DNA from: Microbispora rosea
GTDB taxonomy: Bacteria; Actinomycetota; Actinomycetes; Streptosporangiales; Streptosporangiaceae
DNA length: 64,000 bases
Direction: 5' to 3'
Assembly (NCBI RefSeq): GCF_900156315.1
Contig: NZ_FTNI01000012.1
Coordinates: forward strand, 62,001-126,000
Made by a program: the position numbers and the translations under genes
Notes under the pieces: generated by a model
What the model saw: the letters and a program-made list of their open reading frames with translations, nothing else
Told to the model about the DNA's origin: nothing
Database searches by the model: none
Shown here: in pieces, positions 13,045-22,316 of the stretch
How positions within the stretch are numbered: the first letter of the stretch is position 1
How the letters are laid out: every line of letters begins with the position of its first letter

Positions 13045-14364
13045 CTACAGGGAGGTGTCGCCGCGGCCGGAGGCGGTCGCCTCGGGCGTTCTGTCCGTCT
13101 CGCTCCGCGCCTGCTGCGACAGGAGGACCCGGGACAGACGCGGAGTGGGGCTCGCCGCCGCCTGTGGAAGACGGATGGTGAAGGTGGCCCCGGCACCCGG
13201 CCGCCCGTCCACCTCGATCGTGCCGCCGTGCGCGTCCATCACCTCGCTCACGAGAGCGAGACCGATGCCGAGACCTCCGGTGTGCGGCGCGCCGACGTGT
13301 CTGGCGAACAGGCGCTCGGCGTCACGCGGGTCCAGCCCCACACCGTCGTCCCGGACACCGAGCTGAACGGTCTCGGCACCCGAAGACACGGTCACCCAGA
13401 TGTGGCCGCCCGCCGAGGTGTGGCGCAGCGCGTTGTCGAGGAGCGCCGAGATCACCCGGCGCAGCGCGGACGGCGCTCCGCACACGACGTGATCACCCGG
13501 ACCCCGCCGCACGTCGATCGTCACCCCGCGCTGCCCGGCGCGGGCCGTCTCGGCGTCGGCCGCCTCCTCCGCCAGCACACCCAGGTCCGTGGGGCCGAAC
13601 GGCCGGCGGTGCTGCCTGAGCTGGGTCGACAGCAGCAGGTCCTCGATCACCTCGCCCAGTTGCCCGATGCCGGTGACCAGCCGGTCGACGTCGCCCACGA
13701 CGACGAGAGGATCGCGCTCCCGCCGCAGCCGCCGGGCCGCGAGCTGCGCGCGGACGTGCAGCCGGGTCAGCGGGCTGCGCAGTTCGTGACTGACGTCGGC
13801 GGTGAACCGGCGCTGCCGGTCGAGGGCCTCGCCCAGCGGTGCGATCGCCCGGCGGGCGAGGACCTGGCCGATCAGCAACGCCGCCAGCAGGGCCGCCACC
13901 TCGGCCGCGCAGAGCGTGCGCAACAGCCGCTGCCGCTCGGTGACGGGGAAGTACAGGTCCATCACCGCCTGCGTGAGCACCTCGCCGCGCCGCTGCGTAC
14001 GGACCAGGTAGGTGCCGCCGCCGATCTCCGCGACCTCGACCCGGGTGCGGCCGTCGGCGGCGACCCGGTCGAGCGCCTCGCGCATCGGCAGGTTCTCCGG
14101 CGCCCCCGGGGTGCCCCGCACGGTGTTCGCCCGGAGCTCGAACAGCCATACGCAGGGCGGCGGGTGCTCCATCGGGGCGGACACCGCGGCCACGGCCAGA
14201 TCGCGCCGGGCGGTGGCATCCTGCGCGTCGACCACGAGGCAGTAGACCAGCGTGCCCAGGAGGGCGATCGCCAGCGAGAACACGGCCGCCACCTGCGCGG
14301 TGATCCGGCGGCGGGTCCGGATCAGCAGGCGCCGCTCCGGGTCGAAGGGCCGTCTCGTCGTCAC
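13045..14364 (-). CDS. Membrane sensor histidine kinase
   Basis: 439 residues, GTG start overlapping the response-regulator stop by 4 bp. Membrane spans near residues 22-45 and 150-172 bracket a ~100-residue extracytoplasmic sensor. The HisKA motif is FTADVSHELRSPLTRL; the ATPase domain has the N box (LLDNALRHT), G1 (DDGVGLD) and G2 (GGLGIGLALV). It forms a standard two-component pair with the OmpR-type regulator upstream. Signal is unknown. Its end is convergent with the XRE gene, 41 bp apart. Confidence 0.9.
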   Translation of the reverse strand: MTTRRPFDPERRLLIRTRRRITAQVAAVFSLAIALLGTLVYCLVVDAQDATARRDLAVAAVSAPMEHPPPCVWLFELRANTVRGTPGAPENLPMREALDRVAADGRTRVEVAEIGGGTYLVRTQRRGEVLTQAVMDLYFPVTERQRLLRTLCAAEVAALLAALLIGQVLARRAIAPLGEALDRQRRFTADVSHELRSPLTRLHVRAQLAARRLRRERDPLVVVGDVDRLVTGIGQLGEVIEDLLLSTQLRQHRRPFGPTDLGVLAEEAADAETARAGQRGVTIDVRRGPGDHVVCGAPSALRRVISALLDNALRHTSAGGHIWVTVSSGAETVQLGVRDDGVGLDPRDAERLFARHVGAPHTGGLGIGLALVSEVMDAHGGTIEVDGRPGAGATFTIRLPQAAASPTPRLSRVLLSQQARSETDRTPEATASGRGDTSL

Positions 14365-15113
14365 AGCTCACCCAGGCGGTACCCCACGCCTCGCACCGTC
14401 CGGACGACGCCGGGCCCCAGCTTGTTGCGCAGGTAGTAGACGTAGGTGTCCACGATCGACTCGGTCCTGGCGCCGTCGAAGATCCGCTGCCGCAGCGAGG
14501 TGCGCGTGTGCACCTGCCGGGGACGGGCCGCCAGCGCGTGGAGCAGCCGGCACTCCTGGCCGGACAGCGTCACCTGCTCGCCGGACGGCAGGCGTACGGT
14601 GCAGGACGCGGAGTCGAGCCAGCCGGCGCCGAGCGGCAGCAGCGCGGCCTGGTCCAGGTTCCTGCGGTGCAGGGCGCGCACCCTGGCCAGCAGTTCGTCG
14701 ATCTCGAACGGTTTGACCAGGTAGTCCTCGGCGCCCGCGTCGAGTCCGGTGACCCGGTCGGCGAGGGCGCCGAAGGCGGTGAGCATCAGCACCGGCGCGG
14801 TGACCGCCTGCCGGCGCAGCCGCCGCAGCAGATCGAGCCCGTCGACCACGGGCAGCCCGCGGTCGATGATCATCGCGTCGTAGCCGCGGCTCAGCGCCAG
14901 ATGCAGCCCCCGCTGGCCCTCCAGCGCCAGGTCGACCGTGTAGCCCTGGTCGTTGAACACCTCGACCAGCATGTCTCCCAGCTCGCGGTCGTCCTCCACG
15001 AGCAGCAGGCGCAAGGAGCGCGGTTCGGATGTCCCCGATATCCGTGCCACCGGACAACCGTGGCACCGCGATGGGGAAATTTCCAGAGTTCGGAATGCCG
15101 TCCCCGGAAACAT
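14361..15113 (-). CDS. OmpR-family response regulator
   Basis: Up to 250 residues. The receiver domain has the acidic pocket (VEDD), phosphoacceptor Asp in MIIDRGLP, and Lys in LVKPF; the C-terminal winged helix ends with VRTVRGVGYRLGEL. The ATG at 15113 gives ~20 extra residues; a GTG at 15050 would start just before the receiver and may be the true start. Neither has a strong ribosome site. Cotranscribed with the kinase. It sits 40 bp after the antiporter gene, so the pair may respond to ionic or pH stress, which is inference. Confidence 0.88.
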   Translation of the reverse strand: MFPGTAFRTLEISPSRCHGCPVARISGTSEPRSLRLLLVEDDRELGDMLVEVFNDQGYTVDLALEGQRGLHLALSRGYDAMIIDRGLPVVDGLDLLRRLRRQAVTAPVLMLTAFGALADRVTGLDAGAEDYLVKPFEIDELLARVRALHRRNLDQAALLPLGAGWLDSASCTVRLPSGEQVTLSGQECRLLHALAARPRQVHTRTSLRQRIFDGARTESIVDTYVYYLRNKLGPGVVRTVRGVGYRLGEL

Positions 15114-15152
15114 CCCCCCATATTCTGCGAATGTCCGAGTTCACACATGAAA

Positions 15153-16523
15153 TTAGATGAAACCGGTTTCGCCCGCCGCCGCACCCACAGGCGCAGCGCT
15201 CCCCGTTTTCCTCGCATCGGCCCGTTCGAGGCGCTCCGGCAGCGCGAGTTTGTACAGCGGCAGCGCTCCCGCCGTGGTGAGCACCGCCACGAGGACCAGC
15301 ATCGCGAAGAGCTCCTGCGTGATCATGCCCTGCGCCAGGCCGATGTTGATGAAGATGAGGATCATCAATCCGCGGGCGTTCATCATCGCGCCCATCGCCC
15401 AGGATTCGCGCCAGCCGAATCCCAGCGCCCGCGTCGCGAGCGAACAGCCGAAATACTTCCCGGAGAAGGCCAGGGCCAGGATCAGCGCGAACATCAGGAG
15501 CGCGGAGCCCCCGGCGATACCGCCGAGATGGGTGTTCAGCCCCGAGAACGCGAAGAAGACCGGCAGCAGCAGGGTCGACACGACATCCATCATCCGGCCG
15601 TGCAGAGCGGCGCGGAACGCCGGCTCGCGCGGCATGGCCAACCCGGCGACGAAGCCGCCGAAGACCGAGTAGACGCCGATCGCGTCGGTGATCCATCCGG
15701 CCGTGAGCGGCACCAGCACGATCACGTACACGGCGCCGGCGCCGAGGCTGCCGGTGCGCGCGACGCGGCGGCCGAGGGGGCGCAGCAGCGGAGCCACCAC
15801 CCCGAGCATCACCGCCGCGAACACCGCCGCCAGGGCGATGGTGCGCAGCGTGTCACCGGTGCCGCCGCCCAGGTGCACCGCCGACAGCGCCGCGAGCAGG
15901 CACCACGCCACGGCGTCGTCGATCGAGGCGGCCAGCAGGGCGATCCTGCCGATGCGGGAGTTCTGCAGCCCGCGTTCGTACAGGATCCTGGCGAGCATGG
16001 GGAACGCGGTCAGCGACAGCGCTCCCCCGAGGAACAGGGCGAACTCCACCCGGCCGACGTCCGGGCGGGAGAGGCTGTCCCACAGGACGAGACCGGCGGC
16101 GCCGCCGAGGACCAGCGGAGAGAGGATCCCCGACGCCGCCAGCACGCTCGCCTTGCGCAGCTCGCCCGGCTCCCGGGCGTCGTGGTCCATCCCCGCCCCG
16201 ACCAGGAACATGTACAACGTCAGGCCGAGGGTGCTGAGCACGTACAGGACCGGCCTGACCTCGGCGGGGAACAGGGCCGCCTGGGCGTCGGGGAACAACG
16301 CGCCGAGCAGCGTCGGCCCGAGCAGGACGCCGGCGACCATCTCGCCGACGACGCGCGGCTGCATCACCAGGGTGGCCAGCCGGCCGCACAGCGCCGCGGC
16401 CAGCAGGATGACGGCCAGGGCCGGCAGCACCCTGAGGGCCAGCTCCAGGTTGGCGTCGGCCGCCTGGGCCTCGGCGTGGACAAGGGCAGGGACAGAAGCG
16501 GGGAGAAGGGCCGGAAGGGGCAT
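15153..16523 (-). CDS. CPA2-type cation/proton antiporter
   Basis: 456 residues with 11-13 hydrophobic segments. The pattern is that of Kef/NhaS-like antiporters: GEMVAGVLLGPTLLG in the second or third span, a conserved ASIDDAVAWCLLA segment carrying the ion-binding Asp pair, GGFVAGLAMPRE, and FFAFSGLNTHLG. ATG with GGAGG nine bases upstream. It should exchange K+ or Na+ for H+ across the plasma membrane. It is downstream of the P450 operon by 46 bp and upstream of the two-component genes, so read-through is possible. Confidence 0.87.
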   Translation of the reverse strand: MPLPALLPASVPALVHAEAQAADANLELALRVLPALAVILLAAALCGRLATLVMQPRVVGEMVAGVLLGPTLLGALFPDAQAALFPAEVRPVLYVLSTLGLTLYMFLVGAGMDHDAREPGELRKASVLAASGILSPLVLGGAAGLVLWDSLSRPDVGRVEFALFLGGALSLTAFPMLARILYERGLQNSRIGRIALLAASIDDAVAWCLLAALSAVHLGGGTGDTLRTIALAAVFAAVMLGVVAPLLRPLGRRVARTGSLGAGAVYVIVLVPLTAGWITDAIGVYSVFGGFVAGLAMPREPAFRAALHGRMMDVVSTLLLPVFFAFSGLNTHLGGIAGGSALLMFALILALAFSGKYFGCSLATRALGFGWRESWAMGAMMNARGLMILIFINIGLAQGMITQELFAMLVLVAVLTTAGALPLYKLALPERLERADARKTGSAAPVGAAAGETGFI

Positions 16524-16569
16524 GACATGTGCCTCCGCTCGTGGTCGGGACCTGAGATCGGCCGGTCGT

Positions 16570-17943
16570 CTACGTGCCCTGAGGGCGGGCGTCGCCGGAG
16601 AAGTGCCGCTCGCACAGCCGCAGCCGGCGCGCGTCCCACACCATGTACGTGCCGAGGACGAGCTGAACCAGGCTGCGCCAGACGTCCTCCCAGCCGTCCT
16701 TGAGCCGCATGGACAGCAGCGTCAGGCGGCGTCCCGGCCCGTGCCGCGCGCCCGCCGGACCTCCCGCGTCATGCGGGGTGAGCAGGCACGGTCCCCGGTT
16801 GGGCAGCGACCGGGTGTGCGCGGCGGTGGAGTCGAGCTCGTACGCCCGCAGGACCTCCCGCACCGCGACCCGCAGGGCGAGCGGCGCGAGCCGCCACGCC
16901 GGGCAGGGACGGTTCGCCGGCATGCCGAACGGGATGTGGTTGAGCTCCCTGGCCGGGGCGTGCCCCGGGGCGAAGCGCCGGGGATCGAAACGCTCGGGTT
17001 CGGGAAAGCCCGCGCGGTGGAAGGCGGGGTAGTCGAAGCACAGCACCGAGCCGGCCGGGATGACGACGCCCTCGCCGACGCGGATGTCGTCCGTGGTGAC
17101 GCGGTGGGCGATGCCGAAGAGCGGGTAGAGCCGCAGCGTCTCCGCGATCACCTGGTCGAGGTAGCGGTCGTCTCCGGCACGGGCCCTGGCCTGCACGTCC
17201 GGGTGCCGGGCGAGCGCCATCAGCACGTGGGCCGTGGCCTCCGACATCTGCACCACCGCCGTGTTGAAGAAGGCGCCCTGGAGATACAGCGCCCGCTCCC
17301 TGGCCGTCAGGCCCGCCGGGAGCTCGTGCCTCACGCGGGGCAGCGACTCGACGAGATAGGCGGTCAGCCGGTCGCGCCGGTCCATGTGCCGCAGGCCACA
17401 GCACTTGAGCGCGGTCACGACGTCGTCCGCGTTGCCGACGATGAGCTCGCGGGCGTGCGGCGGGCACGGCTCGCCGAAGACGAGCTCGTAGGAGAACTCG
17501 GCCCAGGCCGGCATGATCAGGTCGCGCAGCCGGACCACTCCGTGCCTGCCCTCCAGTGCCCGGCCGACGCACCCGCGGGTGAGCTCCTCCACCCGCGCCC
17601 GCGGCAGGGACAGGATGCGGCGGGTGGCCAGGGCGACGGCGTCGTACCGCTCCCCCGCCTCCAGATGCTCCTGGTGCATCTCGGGCCCCGGCGACAGCCA
17701 GTACCAGAACAGGTCGGACAGGACGGCGCCCTCACTCCGGCCGGAGGCCGCCGGATGGGAGTAGACCTCCCTGAACCGGTCCACGCCGACCAGGTCGCCG
17801 GGGACCGCGATGCTCTCCTCGCCGTTGATCCTGGTGAACACCCACCCGCGCAGCGCGACGACGCGGGCGGGGAGCCACCGGGGCAGGCTGATCACGACGA
17901 CGGCCACGGCCACCCACAGCGCCGCCCACACCGCCGTCAGCAT
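16570..17943 (-). CDS. Membrane-anchored, atypical cytochrome P450
   Basis: 457 residues. An N-terminal hydrophobic helix (residues 3-22) is unusual for a bacterial P450. The K-helix ExxR is present (AETLRLYP). The haem region reads PFGMPANRPCPAW, one residue longer than the canonical FxxGxRxCxG and with Pro/Ala where Gly is expected. The I-helix region (NTAVVQMSEATAHVL) lacks the acid/Thr pair used for oxygen activation. It may therefore do a non-standard reaction. ATG overlaps the stop of the FMN dehydrogenase gene by 7 bp: last gene of a four-gene oxidative operon. Confidence 0.82.
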   Translation of the reverse strand: MLTAVWAALWVAVAVVVISLPRWLPARVVALRGWVFTRINGEESIAVPGDLVGVDRFREVYSHPAASGRSEGAVLSDLFWYWLSPGPEMHQEHLEAGERYDAVALATRRILSLPRARVEELTRGCVGRALEGRHGVVRLRDLIMPAWAEFSYELVFGEPCPPHARELIVGNADDVVTALKCCGLRHMDRRDRLTAYLVESLPRVRHELPAGLTARERALYLQGAFFNTAVVQMSEATAHVLMALARHPDVQARARAGDDRYLDQVIAETLRLYPLFGIAHRVTTDDIRVGEGVVIPAGSVLCFDYPAFHRAGFPEPERFDPRRFAPGHAPARELNHIPFGMPANRPCPAWRLAPLALRVAVREVLRAYELDSTAAHTRSLPNRGPCLLTPHDAGGPAGARHGPGRRLTLLSMRLKDGWEDVWRSLVQLVLGTYMVWDARRLRLCERHFSGDARPQGT

Positions 17944-18989
17944 CGCCGCACCAGCCCCGGCTCCAGGTCGTGCGTCGAGGCGAGGCCGCACAGGGTGAGC
18001 GCGTGCTCGACCTCGTCCCGCAGCAGCCCGAGCACGCGGGCCACGCCGCACTCGCCGCCCGCCGCCAGGCCCCAGATCACCGGACGGCCGACAGCGACGG
18101 CGGACGCGCCCAGCGCCATCGCCTTGACCACGTCGGTGCCGCGCCGGATCCCACCGTCCATCAGCACCGGTACGGCTCCGCCGACGGCGGCCACGATCTC
18201 CGGGAGCAGATCGACGCTGGCCGGAACGCCGTCGAGCTGGCGTCCGCCGTGGTTGGAGACGTACAGCGCCGACACGCCGTGGTCGAGGGCGAGGCGCGCG
18301 TCGGCGGGATGCGTGACGCCCTTGAGCACGATCGGCAGCCGGGTCATCCGTCTCAGCAGATCGACGTGCTCCCAGGAGATCACCGGTGACATGACGATCG
18401 GCCGCACCGTCCCGCGGTCGTCGTCGCGCAGGTTCTCGCAGCGCATGCCCTCGGGCAGGTCGTCGAAGCCGTTGCGCACATCCTGGTCCCGGCGTCCCCG
18501 GGCGGGCGAGTCCACGGTGACGACCAGCGCCGCGCACCCGGCCGCCTCGGCGCGCCGGACGATCGCCTCGGTGAAGGCCATGTCGGGCTGCACGTAGAGC
18601 TGGAACCACAGGGTGGCGCCCGGCGCCGCGGCCACGACGTCCTCGACGGCGACGGTCGCGGCCATGCTCACGATCATCACGGTCTCCGCGGCGGCCGCCG
18701 CGCGGGCCGTGGCCTTCTCCCCCTCCGGGTCGGCGAGCCGGTGGAACGCGGTCGGCGCCACCAGCACCGGCATCGCCGCGCGGCTGCCCAGCAGGGTGAC
18801 CCCGATCCGAGGGCTCCCCGCGCCGCGCAGGACCCGCGGCAGCAGCGCGAGCCGGGCGAACGCCGCCTCGTTGGCCTTCACCGTGACCTCGTCGCCTGCC
18901 CCGCAGGCGAAGTAGTCGTAGTGGGCGGGGTCCAGCCGGGCGCGGGCCGCCGCCTCGAAGTCCCGGATCGCCGGCAGCACGGCCGTCAC
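17937..18989 (-). CDS. FMN-dependent alpha-hydroxyacid dehydrogenase/oxidase
   Basis: 350 residues from GTG at 18989, overlapping the upstream stop by 4 bp. All family marks are present: DYFACGAGDE near the N-terminus, LVAPTAFHRLADPEGE, WFQLYVQ, the substrate/FMN Lys (IVLKGV), catalytic His in SNHGGRQLDG, and the phosphate loop DGGIRRGTDVVKAMALGA. Relatives oxidise L-lactate, glycolate or mandelate to the keto acid, passing electrons to O2 or the respiratory chain. In this operon it probably oxidises a hydroxylated acyl intermediate, but the substrate is unknown. Confidence 0.9.
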   Translation of the reverse strand: MTAVLPAIRDFEAAARARLDPAHYDYFACGAGDEVTVKANEAAFARLALLPRVLRGAGSPRIGVTLLGSRAAMPVLVAPTAFHRLADPEGEKATARAAAAAETVMIVSMAATVAVEDVVAAAPGATLWFQLYVQPDMAFTEAIVRRAEAAGCAALVVTVDSPARGRRDQDVRNGFDDLPEGMRCENLRDDDRGTVRPIVMSPVISWEHVDLLRRMTRLPIVLKGVTHPADARLALDHGVSALYVSNHGGRQLDGVPASVDLLPEIVAAVGGAVPVLMDGGIRRGTDVVKAMALGASAVAVGRPVIWGLAAGGECGVARVLGLLRDEVEHALTLCGLASTHDLEPGLVRRC

Positions 18990-20554
18990 ACCGTGACCGG
19001 GAGGCTCTGGCGCTGGAAGAAGTCCCGGAGCGGGCGCAGGTGCACCTTCTCCGATGTCCAGTCGTTCTCCAGGTTCTCGGTGACGTGGTGGACGGCCTCG
19101 ACCACGCCGCCTCGATAGCGGCGTACGACCGGGTGGAGGTAGTGGCCCTCGTCCGCACGCTCCGCGTCGCTCTGCCTGATCCGCCCCACCGAGATGTCGA
19201 ACGGGTCGATCTGGTCGTGGTGCGGGCCGTACTCCAGGGTGATCGCGAAGTGGCCCGCGTCGCCGACCGGCGGGCCCTGCAGGTCGATCGGCAGTTCCTC
19301 CAGGTAGCGCATGCCGCCGAGCCCGTCCGGGACGATCATGTCGGCGAGCACCCCGAACTGCTGCCACAGCGCCGAGCTGCGGTTGACCCGTTCGAGCACG
19401 GCCGCCGCGAGCGCGTCGGGATCGGCGGGGAGGTCGCGGCCCGGCCAGGGAACGCCGTGATGCCGGTGCTCCAGCATGCGGTGCAGGGCGCGCACGCCGT
19501 AGCGGAATCCGTGGATGAACCCGTTGGTGCCGCGCTTGAAGTCGAGCGACTGGGTGATCGTCCCGGCGAAGTGGAGACCGGGCACGTTGACCGACTCGTA
19601 GGCCGGGGTCAGCGCGGGGAACCGGTCCCCGATCGTCAGCTCGGGACGGCACTCGGGGGAGAAGAAGGACGCGTCGAACCGGAATCCGGTGCAGACGATC
19701 ACCCGGTCGTACGGGATGTCCTTGGTGACCTCGTCGGCCCGGACGAAGGCCACCGTCACCAGGTAGGAGCCGTCGGCCCGGCGCTCGATGTGCCTGATGT
19801 CGCCGTCCAGCACGGCGTTCTGCAACTTGAGCTGGTAGGTGTCGAGGAAGCCGGCGTTGACCGCGCGCAGGTGCCCGACGAAGTGGGTCCGCCAGGCCAG
19901 GCGCACCGAGTGCGGCCCGGCCACGTGGACGACCGCGGCCGTCTCCAGAAGGTTGTCGGCGGTCTCGAAGGCCGAGTTGGCCTTGCCGATGACGAGCACC
20001 CGCATGTTCGTGTAGTCCGCGGGGTCGATCGAGTGGGTGCCGTACTGCTCGGCGGTCTCGATGCCGGGGATGCGCGGGATGTTGGGCAGGGAGACCCCCG
20101 TCGCGACGATCACCCGCCATGCCCGGTAGATCCGGCCGTGCTCGTCGGTCACGACGAACGGGCCTTCGGCGTCCGGGCGCGTGACCTCGGCGACCCGTGC
20201 GTCGTACGTGACGTGCAGGCCCTGGAAGGCGACGAAGTCCTCCAGATAGCGGACGAAGTCCTCGGCGGCGGGGAAGTAACGGTCGCTGTAGCGGGTGAAC
20301 AGGAGACGGGGGTCGTCCGACAGCAGCGAGTTCCAGTCCATCCGGAGGTTGAGCTCCGGATCGTCCCATCCGGTGTACTTCTTGTTGATGGAGATGAGCT
20401 TCCGATGGCGGGGGAAGGTCCGGAAGAACGCGCCGGGCTCGGGCGCCGCCTCGAGGATCCGGTAGCCGCGCCCCGCCCGGTGCAGGAAGTGGCCCATCTG
20501 CAGGCCCGCCGGTCCGGCGCCGACCACCAGGTAGTCCAGGATGTTGTCCGGCAC
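18986..20554 (-). CDS. FAD-dependent monooxygenase-like oxidoreductase (FOXRED2-like)
   Basis: 522 residues if started at GTG 20554, which has GGGAGG just upstream; an in-frame GTG at 20569 is the alternative. An FAD Rossmann motif (VVGAGPAGLQMGHFL) opens the protein, a second dinucleotide motif (VLVIGKANSAFETADNL) lies near residue 190, and IVCTGFRFD near 300. The overall layout resembles flavin monooxygenases and the FOXRED2 family more than disulfide reductases, as no CxxC is present. NAD(P)H-dependent hydroxylation or Baeyer-Villiger chemistry on the product of the neighbouring ligase is possible. The gene overlaps the next one by 4 bp. Confidence 0.8.
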   Translation of the reverse strand: MPDNILDYLVVGAGPAGLQMGHFLHRAGRGYRILEAAPEPGAFFRTFPRHRKLISINKKYTGWDDPELNLRMDWNSLLSDDPRLLFTRYSDRYFPAAEDFVRYLEDFVAFQGLHVTYDARVAEVTRPDAEGPFVVTDEHGRIYRAWRVIVATGVSLPNIPRIPGIETAEQYGTHSIDPADYTNMRVLVIGKANSAFETADNLLETAAVVHVAGPHSVRLAWRTHFVGHLRAVNAGFLDTYQLKLQNAVLDGDIRHIERRADGSYLVTVAFVRADEVTKDIPYDRVIVCTGFRFDASFFSPECRPELTIGDRFPALTPAYESVNVPGLHFAGTITQSLDFKRGTNGFIHGFRYGVRALHRMLEHRHHGVPWPGRDLPADPDALAAAVLERVNRSSALWQQFGVLADMIVPDGLGGMRYLEELPIDLQGPPVGDAGHFAITLEYGPHHDQIDPFDISVGRIRQSDAERADEGHYLHPVVRRYRGGVVEAVHHVTENLENDWTSEKVHLRPLRDFFQRQSLPVTV

Positions 20555-20585
20555 TGACGCCTCCCTCACTGGGGTGGTTGAAGTT

Positions 20586-22316
20586 TCACCAGTGTTGGCG
20601 GGCGATTCTCAGAGATGGATCAGAGCGCGACGACAGATGCCGTTCCACCAGGGCACGCTTGTCCGGTTTGCCGCTCGGCGCAGCCGGTACGGAGGACACC
20701 GTCGTGATCGTCCGGGGGACGCTGTCCGCGCCGAGCTCGGTCCGCACCAGCTCCGCCAGGGCGGCGTGGTCCGGGCTGCGGCCCGGAGCGGGGACGACGA
20801 ACGCGTGGACGGCCTCCCCGGTCCGCTCGTCCGGCGCGCCGGCCACGTACGCCTCGGCCACGTCGGGATGGCCAGCCAGCGCCCGCTCGATGGGACCGGC
20901 GTAGACGACGATCGCGTTCACCATGATCACGTCCCTGGTCCGGCCGGCCAGGTGCAGCAGGCCGGTCTCGTCGAGGTGCCCGAGATCGCGGGTGCGCAGC
21001 CAGCCGTCCCGCAGCACGTCGCGGGTCTCCTCCGGCTGATTCCAGTAGCCCGCCATCAGGTAGGGGCCGCGCACGTGGATCTCGCCGGTGCGTCCCGTGG
21101 CGACCGGGCGGCCCTCCTCGTCGCGCACGCTGATCTCCACGCCGGGGTGCGGGCGGCCGACCGAGCCGGGCGCGTCGTGGCCCTCCTCCGGCGTGAGCAT
21201 GGAGATGGCGCCGGCCTCGGTCGCGCCGTACACGACGTGGACGACGGGGCCCAGCCGGTCCAGCGCCTCCAGCAGCCGATGCGGGCTGAGGGGCGACCCG
21301 GAGACCGTCAGCGCGCGCAGGCTGCCGAGGTCGACCGGCTCCTCGCGGAGCAGGTCGAGCATCTGGCACAGCCGGGGCACGGTCACGATCGCCCCGGTGA
21401 TCCGGTGCCGCTCGATCGCGTACGGGAACAGTGGCCGGCCGTCCTCGTCGGGGATCACCGCGGTGCCGCCGCCGAGCAGGCACGGCGCCAGGAACTCCAG
21501 CACCACCAGGCTGGACAGGGTGCCGAAGAGCATGTAGCGGTGGAATGACTCGCCGAAGCCGGGCGCTGCCGACGACCAGCCGCGAAGGGCCGACCAGTGC
21601 GCCGCCAGGGCCCGGTAGGTGAGCACGCAGCCCTTCGGCCGGCCCGTGCTGCCGCTGGTGAAGGTCAGCAGGGCCGCGTCGTCCGGGCGTGCCGTCACGG
21701 CGGGGAAGCGGCCGTCGCCGGCATGGGCCAGGAGGTCGGCCACCCCGGGGGCGGGTCCCAGCGACAGCACAGCGGCAGGCTCGGCGGACCCGGCGACGTG
21801 GAGCAGTTCCGGCGTCGCCGTCGAGCCGTCGACGACCACGGCGTCGACTCCCGCGCCGAGGACGTCGGCGAGCTGACGGGCCGTGTACCCGGGCTTCACG
21901 CTCACGACGCGACAGCCCAGCACGTGCGCGGCCATCTGGGCGGCGAACCCTTCCGGCGAAAGCCCGGTGCGGACGGCGACGCCCTTGCCGGGGCCGAGTC
22001 CCGCATCGCGCATCGCGCCGGCCATGCGCCCGATGAGCTCCAGCAGCTCGCCCCGGGAGACGATCCTGTCGCCCTGTTCGAAGGCGGGCGTGCCGGGCGA
22101 GCCGCGCAGCGCCTCCAGCAGCAGGTGGGGGAAGGATTCGGCGGCGTGCTCGGGCGGCCCGCCGGAGTCCGGCGGCTCGGTGTGCGGCGCGGTCAGCGGC
22201 TCAGTGGGCGGCACGGTGTGCGGCTCAGTGGGCGGCGCGGTGTGCGGCTCAGTGGGCGGCGCGGTGGGCGGCGCGGCGCGATCGTGGTGCGTGGCGCGGG
22301 TGACGGGATCGTGCAT
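20586..22316 (-). CDS. AMP-forming acyl-CoA/acyl-adenylate ligase
   Basis: 576 residues from ATG 22316, with AAGGAG ahead of it. Adenylation motifs are complete: P-loop LTFTSGSTGRPKG, YGATEAG, and the catalytic Lys near the C-terminus (SGKPDKRAL). It has no carrier-protein domain, so the acyl adenylate goes to CoA or a separate acceptor. Before the catalytic domain lies a ~45-residue Pro/Thr/Glu repeat linker (TEPHTAPP-type units). It heads the four-gene oxidative operon and should activate the substrate for the three redox enzymes behind it. Confidence 0.87.
   Translation of the reverse strand: MHDPVTRATHHDRAAPPTAPPTEPHTAPPTEPHTVPPTEPLTAPHTEPPDSGGPPEHAAESFPHLLLEALRGSPGTPAFEQGDRIVSRGELLELIGRMAGAMRDAGLGPGKGVAVRTGLSPEGFAAQMAAHVLGCRVVSVKPGYTARQLADVLGAGVDAVVVDGSTATPELLHVAGSAEPAAVLSLGPAPGVADLLAHAGDGRFPAVTARPDDAALLTFTSGSTGRPKGCVLTYRALAAHWSALRGWSSAAPGFGESFHRYMLFGTLSSLVVLEFLAPCLLGGGTAVIPDEDGRPLFPYAIERHRITGAIVTVPRLCQMLDLLREEPVDLGSLRALTVSGSPLSPHRLLEALDRLGPVVHVVYGATEAGAISMLTPEEGHDAPGSVGRPHPGVEISVRDEEGRPVATGRTGEIHVRGPYLMAGYWNQPEETRDVLRDGWLRTRDLGHLDETGLLHLAGRTRDVIMVNAIVVYAGPIERALAGHPDVAEAYVAGAPDERTGEAVHAFVVPAPGRSPDHAALAELVRTELGADSVPRTITTVSSVPAAPSGKPDKRALVERHLSSRSDPSLRIARQHW
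22187..22275 (-). repeat. Short tandem repeats coding for a Pro-Thr-Glu linker
   Basis: About four copies of an 18-30 base unit containing GGCTCAGTGGGCGGCRCGGT in tandem. They stay in frame and encode the PPTEPHTA-like linker at the N-terminus of the acyl ligase. Such repeats expand and contract by slippage, so linker length probably varies between strains. Confidence 0.75.
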
